Source: UBA2645 sp044360285
GTDB lineage: Bacteria > Pseudomonadota > Alphaproteobacteria > Rickettsiales > UBA1997
NCBI GenBank assembly: GCA_044360285.1
Contig: JBIKKP010000006.1
Coordinates: 1 to 49,385, forward strand
DNA length: 49,385 nt
Reading direction: 5' to 3'
The notes beneath the pieces were generated by a model. It saw only the letters and a list, made by a program, of their open reading frames with translations, was not told the origin of the DNA and made no database searches. Shown here piece after piece: positions 22,967 through 31,323 of the stretch; position 1 is the first letter of the stretch, and every line of letters begins with the position of its first letter. Made by a program: the position numbers and the translations under genes.

Positions 22967-25450
22967 GATACAAAACGCCGCTTCGCTTTTATTCAAATCA
23001 GGTGGCAACACAGGAATGCCATGGCTTTTGGCAAGCTGTAAGAAGATGTTAATTTTGTCATTATTATCACCTTCAAGGTTTATTGAAGCAGTTAAAAATT
23101 CTGGCAAAAAGTGCGCTTTTAAGTAAGCGGTTTGGTAAGAGATTAAGGCGTAAGCAGCGGCGTGCGACTTGTTAAATCCATAGCCGGCGAACTTATCAAC
23201 CAGATCAAAAATTTCGCCTGCTTGCTTTTGACTTACGCCATTTTTTGTTGCGCCGGCAACAAAAATTGCGCGTTGTTGATCCATTTCCTCTTTGATTTTT
23301 TTACCCATGGCGCGACGCAATAAATCAGCGCCACCAAGGCTGTAGCCCGCTAAAACGCGAGCGATTTCCATCACTTGTTCTTGATAAACAATTACGCCGT
23401 AAGTTTCTTTGAGCGTGGTTTCAAGCAGCGGGTGAGGGTAATCGATTTTTTCCTGCCCATGTTTGCGACGAATGTAAGTTGGAATGTTGTCCATCGGTCC
23501 TGGGCGGTAGAGCGAAATGAGCGCAATAATGTCTTCAATTTTATCGGCCTTCATTTGACGAAGAACAGAACGCATGCCCGAAGATTCAATTTGAAAAACG
23601 CCAATAGAGTCGCCGGAAGCCAGCATTTTGAAGGTTTTTGCGTCATCAAGTTTGATTGAAGAAATATCGATTTTTATGCCGCGAATTTTTTCAACCATCT
23701 TCACTGTTTCAAAAATTGTCGTCAGCGTTTTAAGACCAAGGAAGTCAAACTTTACCAGCCCGGCGGCTTCGGCATATTTCATTGAATAGCCAACTGCTGA
23801 CATTTCTGAACCTTCGTCATTGTAAAGCGCGCAGATTTTATGCAGCGGTTTATCACCAATCACCACACCAGCCGCGTGCGTTGAGGCGTGGCGGTTGAGG
23901 CCCTCAAGTTTCAACGCGATATCGACCAATTTATTGACCTGCGCGTCTTCTTGAATGGCTTTTTGCAAGTCTTTGTCCATCTCAATTGCCTTCTCAAGCG
24001 TGACGGCTTCGATGGCGTTAAATGGAATCAATTTGCAGATACGATCAACTTGATTGTAAGGCATTTGCAGCACGCGGCCCACGTCTTTGAGTACGGCGCG
24101 CGCTTGTAGTTTTCCGAAGGTGATGATTTGGGCGACGTAATCTTTGCCATATTTTTTCTGCACATAATCAATTACCTCGTCGCGGCGTGATTGACAAAAA
24201 TCGATATCAAAATCGGGCATCGAAACGCGATCTGGATTGAGAAATCTTTCAAAAAGCAGGCCAAAACGAATTGGATCAAGGTCGGTAATTTGCAAAGACC
24301 AAGCAACTGCAGAACCAGCACCAGAGCCTCTTCCCGGGCCAACTGGAATTTCATGATTTTTTGCCCATTTAATGAAGTCAGATACGATCAAAAAATATCC
24401 AGAGAAATTCATTTTGATGATCACTGACAACTCAAAATCAAGGCGTGCAAAGTATTCCTGGCGGATTTTTTCTTGTGCTTCTGCTGAAGTTTCTTCGATT
24501 TTGAATTTGTGCTCAAGCCTTAGATTCAGGCCTTCTGCAGATTGTTTACGTAATTCTTGCGCTTCATCAAAACCAATTTCGTTGCTGAATTTTGGCAAGG
24601 TTGGCGGTCGCTCAAAAGCCATGCTGTGACATTTTTTTGCTAGCTGCACCGTGTTTTCAATTGCCTCGGGAATGTCGCTAAATAGCGTTTCCATGGCATC
24701 CATGCTTTGGAAAAATTGTTGCGGCGAAACTTTTTCTTTTCCTGCAACTTCGCCCAAAACTCGTCCTTCGCCGATGCAATTTAGAATGTGTTGCGCTTCA
24801 TGCATTTCGGCTTTGAGAAAATAAACATCATTGGTTGCAAGCAGCGGCAGAGCCTTTTTGAAGGCTAGTTCAATAAATTTTTCTTCGAGATTTTTTTCTT
24901 TTTCATCGCCAGTTCGAGAAATTTCGATGTAAAAATTTTGTGGAAAAATTTCCAAAAATTGGGTCAAAAATTCTTCTAACTTTTTTTCCTGAGATTCAGC
25001 AAGAAGCTTGCCAACAAAGCCTGAAGCACCTCCTGACAAAGCAATCAATCCAGCGGAATTTTTTTTAAGCAGTTCAAAATCAATATGCGGCGAAATTCCA
25101 CTTTGGCGATAAAGAAAGCTGTGCGAGACCAGATACATCAAGTTCTCGTAGCCTTCATTGTTTCGCGCAATTAGCGGCAATTTTACCAAAGAATTTTCGA
25201 TATCGAGATTGGAAAGATTTTTGCGATTTTGATCGTCGGGCAATTTCAAAAACATCTCGCAGCCCAGGATTGGCTGAATTCCAGCCTTTTTGCAGGCAGA
25301 AGAAAATTCAAGAGCAGCAAAAAGATTTTGACTGTCGCAAATGCCAAGAGCTGGCATTTTAGCTGCTTTGGCGGCTTCAATCAAATCAGGAATTTTGATG
25401 GCACCTTTGCAAAGTGAAAAAGTTGTGTGGTTGCGAAGTGCGATAAACAT
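22955..25450 (-). CDS. dnaE: DNA polymerase III alpha subunit, lacking the C-terminal third, 831 aa
   Basis: Replicative polymerase catalytic subunit. The N-terminal PHP domain is present (LRNHTTFSLCKGAIKIPDL, ALGICDSQNL); the palm carries GPGRGSGAGSAVAW, MPDFDIDF (two catalytic aspartates) and KFDFLGLKTL (third aspartate). The fingers have YRPGPMDNIPTYIRRKHG and GYGFNKSHAAAYALISYQ. It ends right after LPPDLNKSEAAFCIERI, where typical DnaE goes on with about 330 residues (rest of fingers, HhH, clamp-binding site, OB fold, tau-binding end). No continuation is present in any frame before cobT. It overlaps the upstream protease gene by one base (TAATG). The missing part could be a separate gene elsewhere, or this copy may be non-replicative. 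Confidence 0.9.
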   Translation of the reverse strand: MFIALRNHTTFSLCKGAIKIPDLIEAAKAAKMPALGICDSQNLFAALEFSSACKKAGIQPILGCEMFLKLPDDQNRKNLSNLDIENSLVKLPLIARNNEGYENLMYLVSHSFLYRQSGISPHIDFELLKKNSAGLIALSGGASGFVGKLLAESQEKKLEEFLTQFLEIFPQNFYIEISRTGDEKEKNLEEKFIELAFKKALPLLATNDVYFLKAEMHEAQHILNCIGEGRVLGEVAGKEKVSPQQFFQSMDAMETLFSDIPEAIENTVQLAKKCHSMAFERPPTLPKFSNEIGFDEAQELRKQSAEGLNLRLEHKFKIEETSAEAQEKIRQEYFARLDFELSVIIKMNFSGYFLIVSDFIKWAKNHEIPVGPGRGSGAGSAVAWSLQITDLDPIRFGLLFERFLNPDRVSMPDFDIDFCQSRRDEVIDYVQKKYGKDYVAQIITFGKLQARAVLKDVGRVLQMPYNQVDRICKLIPFNAIEAVTLEKAIEMDKDLQKAIQEDAQVNKLVDIALKLEGLNRHASTHAAGVVIGDKPLHKICALYNDEGSEMSAVGYSMKYAEAAGLVKFDFLGLKTLTTIFETVKMVEKIRGIKIDISSIKLDDAKTFKMLASGDSIGVFQIESSGMRSVLRQMKADKIEDIIALISLYRPGPMDNIPTYIRRKHGQEKIDYPHPLLETTLKETYGVIVYQEQVMEIARVLAGYSLGGADLLRRAMGKKIKEEMDQQRAIFVAGATKNGVSQKQAGEIFDLVDKFAGYGFNKSHAAAYALISYQTAYLKAHFLPEFLTASINLEGDNNDKINIFLQLAKSHGIPVLPPDLNKSEAAFCIERI

Positions 25451-26274
25451 TATCTGCTAACAATTACGTAACCGCGGAAGTTATTGCCATCTTTGCTGTT
25501 CATTGCGGCAAAAAGTTTTTCAATTGATACGAAATACCACTGATTTTTGTGCAAAGCGGTGTCGAGAACTAAAACAGAATCAGTCTTCTCGTCATAGGCG
25601 GCAAGCGGCGAGATGTGGCCGTTAGTTTTTTGACCAATAATTTTTCCATCAAAATTTACGACGATAAAACTTTCATGATCGTTCAAAACATCGCGCAAAT
25701 TTTGGCGGAAGCGTTCAAGACCGCGTTTATTGTTTTCGGTGATGTAAAAGACGTCGGTTTGTAGGCGGTAAACTTTTTCTAAAATTGCTGCGAAGTCGCC
25801 AAGGGCAAGGCCGGGATCATATTTTTCATCAAAGTTTCTTTCTTTATATTCAACGACCTCGCGTCTTTTTATTTTGTCAGTTTTTTCGTTTAAAAAACTT
25901 TGCTGCGTGTAGAGACCGAAAGGAATGATCTCGCCATTTGGTGTGGAAACTTCCGAAATTTTTTGGCTGGAAATTTTCTCATATTGCAACGAGTTGAGCA
26001 GCATTGTGCCGGTTGCAACCGCGCAATAAAGCGGATTGATTTGTGCTTGGTAGAAATTTACCAGTTGATAGAAATCTTCTTTGAAACTGCTTTGATTGAA
26101 TCTGTGTAAGCCTTCAGCGCTGTTCCAGTTTTCGATTGCAGCAATTTTGCGACTTTCACCTGGAGATTTTCTGCCAGAGCGTTGAAAATTTTCTGCGTCA
26201 AAAGTTGATTTGGCGAAAGAATTTTCTGCTAAAAAAATCAGCGCAAAAATAATTAGTAAGAATTTTTTCTTCAT
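25450..26274 (-). CDS. Phytochelatin synthase-like cysteine protease with a signal peptide, 274 aa
   Basis: The signal sequence MKKKFLLIIFALIFLAENSF sends it to the periplasm. The papain-like core of the phytochelatin-synthase family is recognisable: QINPLYCAVATGTMLLNSL with nucleophile Cys84, GHISPLAAYDEKTDSVLVLD with His220 and Asp238 completing the triad. Bacterial members of this family generally cut glycine off glutathione (gamma-Glu-Cys-Gly) rather than building phytochelatins. No C-terminal metal-binding Cys domain is present. It overlaps dnaE by one base on one side and abuts the divergent xerC start codon on the other. The role may be glutathione degradation or peptide cleavage in the periplasm. 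Confidence 0.8.
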   Translation of the reverse strand: MKKKFLLIIFALIFLAENSFAKSTFDAENFQRSGRKSPGESRKIAAIENWNSAEGLHRFNQSSFKEDFYQLVNFYQAQINPLYCAVATGTMLLNSLQYEKISSQKISEVSTPNGEIIPFGLYTQQSFLNEKTDKIKRREVVEYKERNFDEKYDPGLALGDFAAILEKVYRLQTDVFYITENNKRGLERFRQNLRDVLNDHESFIVVNFDGKIIGQKTNGHISPLAAYDEKTDSVLVLDTALHKNQWYFVSIEKLFAAMNSKDGNNFRGYVIVSR

Positions 26275-27213
26275 ATGAGTGGAGCCCTGGAAATAAAGGA
26301 TAAATGCAGCAGCGAAGTGCTGGAATTGCTTGAGAAATTTTTGCGTTTTTTAGAGGTCGAGAAAAAATATTCCAAGAACACTTTTGAGTCTTATCGTATC
26401 GATATTTTCTATTTCTTTGATTTCATCTTTAGTCAGCAAAACAGAGCCTTGCGCCTTTTCGAGCTTGAAAAGCTCAGTATTCACGATTTTCGTAAATGGC
26501 TAGCAAATCGGGTGGAAAGTTCTCACAGCAATGCCTCTAATGCCAGAGCTTTGGCTGCTTTGCGGTCTTTTTTTCGTTACTGCAATCGTAATAATTTTTT
26601 AAAAAACCGCGAAGTTGAAAAGCTGAAGACACCAAAGATTTCTAAGCCTCTGCCGCGTTCAATAGATCAAATCGACATCAGAAAGATTTTTGCCGAGATT
26701 GAAAAAATTCACAAAATTGAGTGGAAAAAACGTCGTGATGTGGCGCTGCTGACTTTGATTTATGGCTGCGGCTTGCGTATTTCTGAGGCTTTGAGTGTTT
26801 CCAAGAAAAGTTTAGAAAATTCACAAAATTTGGTGGTGAGTGGCAAAGGTAAAAAACAACGCATTGTGCCTTTAATGCCGCTGGTTTTGACTAAAATTTC
26901 TAACTATTTACGCTGCGTGCCTTTTCCACTAAATTTTGATACGCCGATTTTTCTAAATACGCATGGAAAAACGCTGACCCGCCGTGATTTTAGCGGCCTG
27001 GTGGCAAATGTTCGAAAAAACTTAAATCTGCAAGATAGCGTGACGCCGCATGCCTTTCGCCATTCTTTTGCAACACACTTACTTGAGGCCGGCGGCGATT
27101 TACGCAGCATCCAGCAGCTTCTGGGTCACGAAGGTTTGTCGACGACGCAGCGCTACACAAAGGTTGATAAAACCAGGCTGCTTGCGGCTTATGAGCAATT
27201 TTCGAAGCGTTAG
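26275..27213 (+). CDS. xerC: Tyrosine recombinase XerC, 312 aa
   Basis: Site-specific recombinase that resolves chromosome dimers at dif together with XerD. The N-terminal core-binding domain (residues 14-115; FLRFLEVEKKYSKNTFESYR) includes ARALAALRSFFRYC, typical of the XerC side. The catalytic residues are all there: Arg168 (GCGLRISEAL), Lys191 (SGKGKKQRIVPL), His259/Arg262 (HAFRHSFATHLL), His285 (LLGHEGLSTTQRYT) and the nucleophile Tyr294. XerC rather than XerD is my best guess. The start codon directly abuts the divergent protease gene (CATATG), so its ribosome site and promoter must lie inside that gene or the transcript is leaderless. Confidence 0.9.
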   Translation: MSGALEIKDKCSSEVLELLEKFLRFLEVEKKYSKNTFESYRIDIFYFFDFIFSQQNRALRLFELEKLSIHDFRKWLANRVESSHSNASNARALAALRSFFRYCNRNNFLKNREVEKLKTPKISKPLPRSIDQIDIRKIFAEIEKIHKIEWKKRRDVALLTLIYGCGLRISEALSVSKKSLENSQNLVVSGKGKKQRIVPLMPLVLTKISNYLRCVPFPLNFDTPIFLNTHGKTLTRRDFSGLVANVRKNLNLQDSVTPHAFRHSFATHLLEAGGDLRSIQQLLGHEGLSTTQRYTKVDKTRLLAAYEQFSKR

Positions 27214-27262
27214 CTTGCTTTTGCTCAAAGTAAAAAAAATAAAGCAGACACCAATTGTTCCG

Positions 27263-27404
27263 ACTTTGTCATGTTTACTAACTAAACCCGTCATCCTTGA
27301 AGCCAAAGGCTTCGAGGATCTCGTGAGTTTAGCTGCAGAACTCACGAGATCCTCGACGCTAATGCGTCAAGGATGACGGGTTTAGTTAGTAAGTACGACA
27401 AGGT
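27263..27404. repeat. Palindromic element, family A, copy A3 (longest)
   Basis: About 142 bp between xerC and lysA. ACTAACTAAACCCGTCATCC, continuing TTG, is perfectly inverted on the right side (CAAGGATGACGGG then TTTAGTTAGT), with weaker pairing further out (ACTTTGTC/GACAAGGT). Inside are GAGGATCTCGTGAGTT and AACTCACGAGATCCTC (27314-27355), a perfect 16-bp stem. The first 16 codons of a longer lysA frame are read from it. Confidence 0.9.
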
Positions 27405-27420
27405 TAAATTTATTCTATCC

Positions 27421-28683
27421 ATGAAATATCTCTCTTACCGTCAGGTCAAAAATCACGACGAAATTTTTGTCGAAAATGTTGCGCTTGCAGAAATTGCTAA
27501 AGCTGTTGGAACACCATTTTACTGCTATTCCAAGAAAACTCTCGCCGAAAATTTTTCGTCATTTGTTGAGGCTTTTGCGGCGCAAAAAATCAGCGATTTC
27601 AAAGTTTGCTATGCAATTAAAGCCAATTTTAACATTCACTTGGTAAAGGTTTTGGCTGGGCTTGGAGCTGGAATTGACGCGGTTTCAGCTGGTGAAGTTT
27701 TTCGCGCAATTAAAGCCGGAATTAATCCGCAAAAAATTGTTTTTGCAGGAGTTGGCAAAACGCGTCAGGAAATTTCTTATGCTTTGCAAAATGGCGTTGA
27801 GGAATTTTCGGTTGAGTCAACCGCCGAAATGTTTTTGTTAAGCGAAGTGGCTGTAGGCTTGAACAAGAAAGCAAAATTTTCGCTGCGGGTTAATCCAAAT
27901 GTTGATGCCAAAACTCACGACAAAATTTCCACCGGCCGCAAAGGCGATAAATTTGGTGTCGATATCGATTTAGCAGAAGAGATTTACGCAAAAGCAGCAA
28001 AGCTTCCGGGCCTAGAGGTTTATGGAATTGCTATGCATATTGGCTCGCAAATTACCACAATTGAACCTTTTGAGGCAGCTTTCACTAAGCTGCGCGCTCT
28101 TTGTTTGAAGCTGCGTGCGCAAGGTCACAAAATTTCTGCACTCGATTTTGGCGGCGGAATTGGCATTTTATACAAAGACGAAACAACGCTTCTAATCAAT
28201 GATTATGCGGCTCTGATCAAAGATTTGACGAAAGATTTAAATGTAAAAATCACTATCGCGCCGGGCAGGGCGATTGTTGGAAGCGCTGGGCTGCTTGCAA
28301 CGGAAGTGATTTTCTTGAAAGAAAGCGGCGAGAAAAATTTCGCCATAATTGATGCTGCAATGAATGATTTGATGCGTCCGGGGCTTTACGGATCTTACCA
28401 TGAAATTTTTCCAGCGGTAAAAAAATCAGGCGAGAAACAGCTCTATGAATTGGTTGGACCGGTTTGCGAAAGCACTGATATTTTGGCGAAGAATCGTGAA
28501 ATTTCCAATTTGCAGCCAGGTGATGTGTTAGCCTTTGCAAGCGCTGGTGCCTATGGTTCGTCGATGTCTAACGAATATAATTGCCGCCCTTTGATTCCAG
28601 AAGTTTTGGTCGATGGCGATAAGTTCAAAGTGATTCGCAAAAGACCAAGCTTTGAAGAGATGCTGAGATTGGAAGAGTTTTAG
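27421..28683 (+). CDS. lysA: Diaminopimelate decarboxylase, 420 aa
   Basis: Catalyses the last step of lysine biosynthesis (meso-diaminopimelate to L-lysine), also controlling the DAP pool for peptidoglycan. PLP-dependent, fold III: the PLP lysine is in CYAIKANFN; HIGSQITTIEPF, FGGGIGI and GAYGSSMSNEYNCRP are family signatures, and GPVCESTDILAKNRE holds the catalytic Cys. I take the ATG at 27421 (MKYLSYRQVKNHDEIF) since the longer frame is repeat-derived. The 3' end overlaps the convergent lipoprotein gene by 4 bp. Confidence 0.96.
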   Translation: MKYLSYRQVKNHDEIFVENVALAEIAKAVGTPFYCYSKKTLAENFSSFVEAFAAQKISDFKVCYAIKANFNIHLVKVLAGLGAGIDAVSAGEVFRAIKAGINPQKIVFAGVGKTRQEISYALQNGVEEFSVESTAEMFLLSEVAVGLNKKAKFSLRVNPNVDAKTHDKISTGRKGDKFGVDIDLAEEIYAKAAKLPGLEVYGIAMHIGSQITTIEPFEAAFTKLRALCLKLRAQGHKISALDFGGGIGILYKDETTLLINDYAALIKDLTKDLNVKITIAPGRAIVGSAGLLATEVIFLKESGEKNFAIIDAAMNDLMRPGLYGSYHEIFPAVKKSGEKQLYELVGPVCESTDILAKNREISNLQPGDVLAFASAGAYGSSMSNEYNCRPLIPEVLVDGDKFKVIRKRPSFEEMLRLEEF

Positions 28684-29972
28684 TATTTCAAAAACTTCTC
28701 ATTTGGTTTTTCAATCACGTCAAATCGGCCATTGGCAACCTGCAAAACCGCCAAATTACGCTGCACTAAGCCATTTGGTAAAAAGCGGAAAACGCCGTCA
28801 ATTCCTTCAAATCCGTTTGTGGCAAGGTTGCGATAATTAACAAAATCTTCGACAGTTGGAACCTGCTCTTGCTTGAGCTCAACTAGCTTGGCGATGGCTT
28901 TAACTGCGTCGTAAGAAATTGAAGTAATGCGTGGCGGAAATTTGTCGTAAGTTTGGTAAAATCTTTTTTCGAATTCGCGGAATTTCTCGCCTTCTGGTGC
29001 GGCAAACCAAGCACCAAAAAGGTTGCGGTCGTTAAAAGTTGAAACATCGTCCCAGTTGCTTGTGCCAACGATTTGGAAGTTTCTTTCTTCGGTGTTTTGT
29101 TTGTTGATCGATGCAACAATTTTTGACAAAGCTTTGCCTGATTCAGGAATCATAATCACTTGCGAGTAGGTGCGGTCTGACTCAGAAATTATTGTGTCTT
29201 TTTTAAGTTTTTTATTACGGCCTTCGGTGAGGCGATCTGGAATGACGAAGGCGTTGATGGCGTTGGTGACAACTTTATCGAGGTCGCGACCATTGGTGTT
29301 GTAAAACTCAGAAGTGACAAATTTTCCGTCGCGGTCGCGCACAATTTGTTTGAAAATGTCGCTCATCGCTTTGCCATATTGGTTGCTTGGCGCGATGATT
29401 GAGAAAGTGAATTTGCCGCGCGACATGGCGTAAGAAACGATTTTATCGACTTGTGCTTCTGGCAACATTCCGGCGATGAAAATTCCGCCATCATCGTTGA
29501 TTTTATTAGAAAGTTTTTGGTTGTTGGAAAAGGAAATTACTGCGATGTCGTTGCGTTTAGCGTCTTTTTCAATTGCTTCAACAGAGGTGCTAAATACAGG
29601 GCCAATCACCACTTTTATATCGCTTTTAATGACTTCTTGGAAAGCCTTCTGAGCTTCTTCTGGCGTGTCTTTAGAATCGATTAGAACTAGCTCGATATTG
29701 TGATTTTTATCATTATCAAACAGCGACAAAGTTGCGGCGTTAAATAGGCTTAAACCCAGCTCTTTGTTCTTTCCTGAGGTTGGAACGAAAACTGCAACGC
29801 GGACTTTTTTCTCGCTAAATTTGTTCGTCTGCAAATCGCGCGAATCAAGAATAGTGGTAGCTTGTTGTTCGGGATTTTGTAATAAATCTACTTCAGGTTT
29901 TGAAGCGGTGATTTTGGTTAGCGATTGACAGCCAAAAAGCGCCAACACTAAAAGCAGCCAGATTTTTTTCAT
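28680..29972 (-). CDS. LppC/LpoA-like periplasmic-binding-fold lipoprotein (penicillin-binding protein activator), 430 aa
   Basis: MKKIWLLLVLALFGC is a lipoprotein signal (Cys15); the ATG 27 bases upstream of this start is less likely. The body has the periplasmic binding protein type 1 fold: KVRVAVFVPTSGKNKELGLS, LFNAATLSLFD, LVLIDSKDTPEEAQKAFQ, VVIGPVFSTSVEAIEKDA and SFSNNQKLSNK. This matches the LppC/LpoA family, which in E. coli activates penicillin-binding protein 1a; alphaproteobacterial members lack E. coli LpoA's N-terminal TPR part, as here. Divergent from rsmI with 44 bp between the start codons, the neighbourhood seen in many proteobacteria. Confidence 0.85.
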   Translation of the reverse strand: MKKIWLLLVLALFGCQSLTKITASKPEVDLLQNPEQQATTILDSRDLQTNKFSEKKVRVAVFVPTSGKNKELGLSLFNAATLSLFDNDKNHNIELVLIDSKDTPEEAQKAFQEVIKSDIKVVIGPVFSTSVEAIEKDAKRNDIAVISFSNNQKLSNKINDDGGIFIAGMLPEAQVDKIVSYAMSRGKFTFSIIAPSNQYGKAMSDIFKQIVRDRDGKFVTSEFYNTNGRDLDKVVTNAINAFVIPDRLTEGRNKKLKKDTIISESDRTYSQVIMIPESGKALSKIVASINKQNTEERNFQIVGTSNWDDVSTFNDRNLFGAWFAAPEGEKFREFEKRFYQTYDKFPPRITSISYDAVKAIAKLVELKQEQVPTVEDFVNYRNLATNGFEGIDGVFRFLPNGLVQRNLAVLQVANGRFDVIEKPNEKFLKY

Positions 29973-30016
29973 AAAATTTCCATTAATTTTCCTCTTCAAA
30001 AGGACGTCAAAAAACT

Positions 30017-30907
30017 ATGCAAAATTACCTGCAAAAAATTCAAGCATTAAAGCCCGAAAACGCGCTTTACGTGGTGGCAACACCAATTGGAAATTTAGCC
30101 GATATTTCATTGCGCGCGCTGCAAATTCTGCAAAACGTTGATTTTATTGTCTGCGAAGACAGTCGTGTTTCGATGCGACTGCTTTCTGCCTATGAAATCA
30201 AAGAAAAAAAACTACTGATCTATAATGATCATAGCGACGAAAAAATGCGCAAAAAAGCTCTCGAAATTTTGTGCAGCGGCCAATCGCTTGCTTTGGTGTC
30301 AGACGCTGGAACGCCACTAATTTCTGATCCCGGCTATAAATTGGTGAGTTTTTTGCGTAAGTTTAACCAAAAAGTAATACCACTTCCAGGTCCGTCTTCA
30401 TTGACTTCAGCGCTTTGCGCTTCGGGAATTGCTTGTGATAATTTTTTGTTTCTTGGCTTTTTACCGACTTCAGAAATTCAGAAAAAGAAGCTGCTAAAAT
30501 CGCTGCCAAAAAATTTTACTTTTGCTTTTTTTGAAGCACCAAATCGCGTGGTTGAAAGCCTAGAATTGATCAAAGAAAATCTAGGAAATCGCTTGTGCTG
30601 TGCGGCTCGCGAGCTAACCAAAATTCACGAAGAAATCTGCAGCGATGAAGTTGAAAACTTGCTAAAATTTTTTGCAGAAAATCCACAAAAATTGCGCGGC
30701 GAATTTGTGATAATTGTCGAAAAAGCAGCAAAAGACGAAAAAAGTTTTAGCCAAGACGAACTGCTTGCAGAAATTTCTAAATCCCTTGCCGCAGGCGTTT
30801 CGCTGAAAGATTTGTCGCAAAATCTTTCCGAGATTTTTGACATAAATAAAAAGGATGTTTACGGCCTTGCGTTGGAAATTTCGAAGAAAGATGAGTGCAA
30901 AAAATAA
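30017..30907 (+). CDS. rsmI: 16S rRNA (cytidine-1402-2'-O)-methyltransferase RsmI, 296 aa
   Basis: 2'-O-methylates C1402 in the decoding centre of 16S rRNA. The family core is clear: YVVATPIGNLADISLRALQI, VDFIVCEDSRVSMRLL, LVSDAGTPLISDPGYKLV and PGPSSLTSALCASGI, with FEAPNRVVESL further on. Length is normal. Its last 17 bases overlap the yraN start, and the LppC-like gene diverges from it. The rsmI-yraN-lppC cluster is a conserved proteobacterial arrangement. Confidence 0.95.
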   Translation: MQNYLQKIQALKPENALYVVATPIGNLADISLRALQILQNVDFIVCEDSRVSMRLLSAYEIKEKKLLIYNDHSDEKMRKKALEILCSGQSLALVSDAGTPLISDPGYKLVSFLRKFNQKVIPLPGPSSLTSALCASGIACDNFLFLGFLPTSEIQKKKLLKSLPKNFTFAFFEAPNRVVESLELIKENLGNRLCCAARELTKIHEEICSDEVENLLKFFAENPQKLRGEFVIIVEKAAKDEKSFSQDELLAEISKSLAAGVSLKDLSQNLSEIFDINKKDVYGLALEISKKDECKK

Positions 30908-31250
30908 GCAAAAAAATTATTACTTTGGCATTGCAGCGGAAAGAATTTCGCTAATTTTTTTGTGGCTGAAGGGCTACAAAATTCTTGCTTGGCGCTATAA
31001 AACTCATTTTGGCGAAATCGACATTATCGCTCAAAAATTAGGGGTAATTATTGCAGTTGAAGTTAAAGCGCGTAGGCAAAATTTGCCGCTTGAGGTGGTT
31101 TTGCAAAATAAGCAAATTGAGCGTATAAAACGCGCTTTAGAATTTTTTATTGCCAAAAATCCGCGATTTCAGCAATGTGCGTGCCGCCTTGATTTTATTG
31201 AGGTCGGCAGGTTTTTTATTCCAAAGCATCACAAAAATTTCATAAGTTGA
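30891..31250 (+). CDS. yraN: YraN family (UPF0102) putative endonuclease, 119 aa
   Basis: A small protein with a PD-(D/E)xK-type nuclease core: the N-terminal helix GIAAERISLIFLWLKGYKIL, then WRYKTHFGEIDIIAQ with the Glu/Asp pair and IIAVEVKAR as the E-x-K strand. These match the UPF0102/YraN signature G-E-x-D-x-x-A ... V-E-V-K-x-R. I take the ATG at 30891 (MSAKNKQKNYYFGIAAE); it overlaps rsmI by 17 bp. The function is unproven, with Holliday-junction-type or DNA-uptake roles suggested in other bacteria. Confidence 0.88.
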   Translation: MSAKNKQKNYYFGIAAERISLIFLWLKGYKILAWRYKTHFGEIDIIAQKLGVIIAVEVKARRQNLPLEVVLQNKQIERIKRALEFFIAKNPRFQQCACRLDFIEVGRFFIPKHHKNFIS

Positions 31251-31323
31251 AATTTAGCTGGGCGCTTCCTAGCGTCTTGTCCCTCTTTGTTTTTCCAACC
31301 TTATCAACCAATTAAATATCTAA

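Noticed and set aside
23100..23200. Split intein in DnaE, as in cyanobacteria
   Set aside because: The usual intein site (GYGFNKSHAAAYA) is continuous here, and no intein motifs are seen near the truncated end.
6534..27404. Palindromic repeats as a CRISPR array
   Set aside because: Copies are kilobases apart, different in length and at hairpin tips, without regular spacers or cas genes.
27373..27420. Longer LysA start at 27373
   Set aside because: The first 16 codons are the right arm of repeat A3; the family N-terminus begins at 27421.
31257..31290. Possible family B remnant (GCTGGGCGCTTCCTAGCGTC) between yraN and infC
   Set aside because: Only the outer GCTGGGCG resembles the family; no paired core remains.
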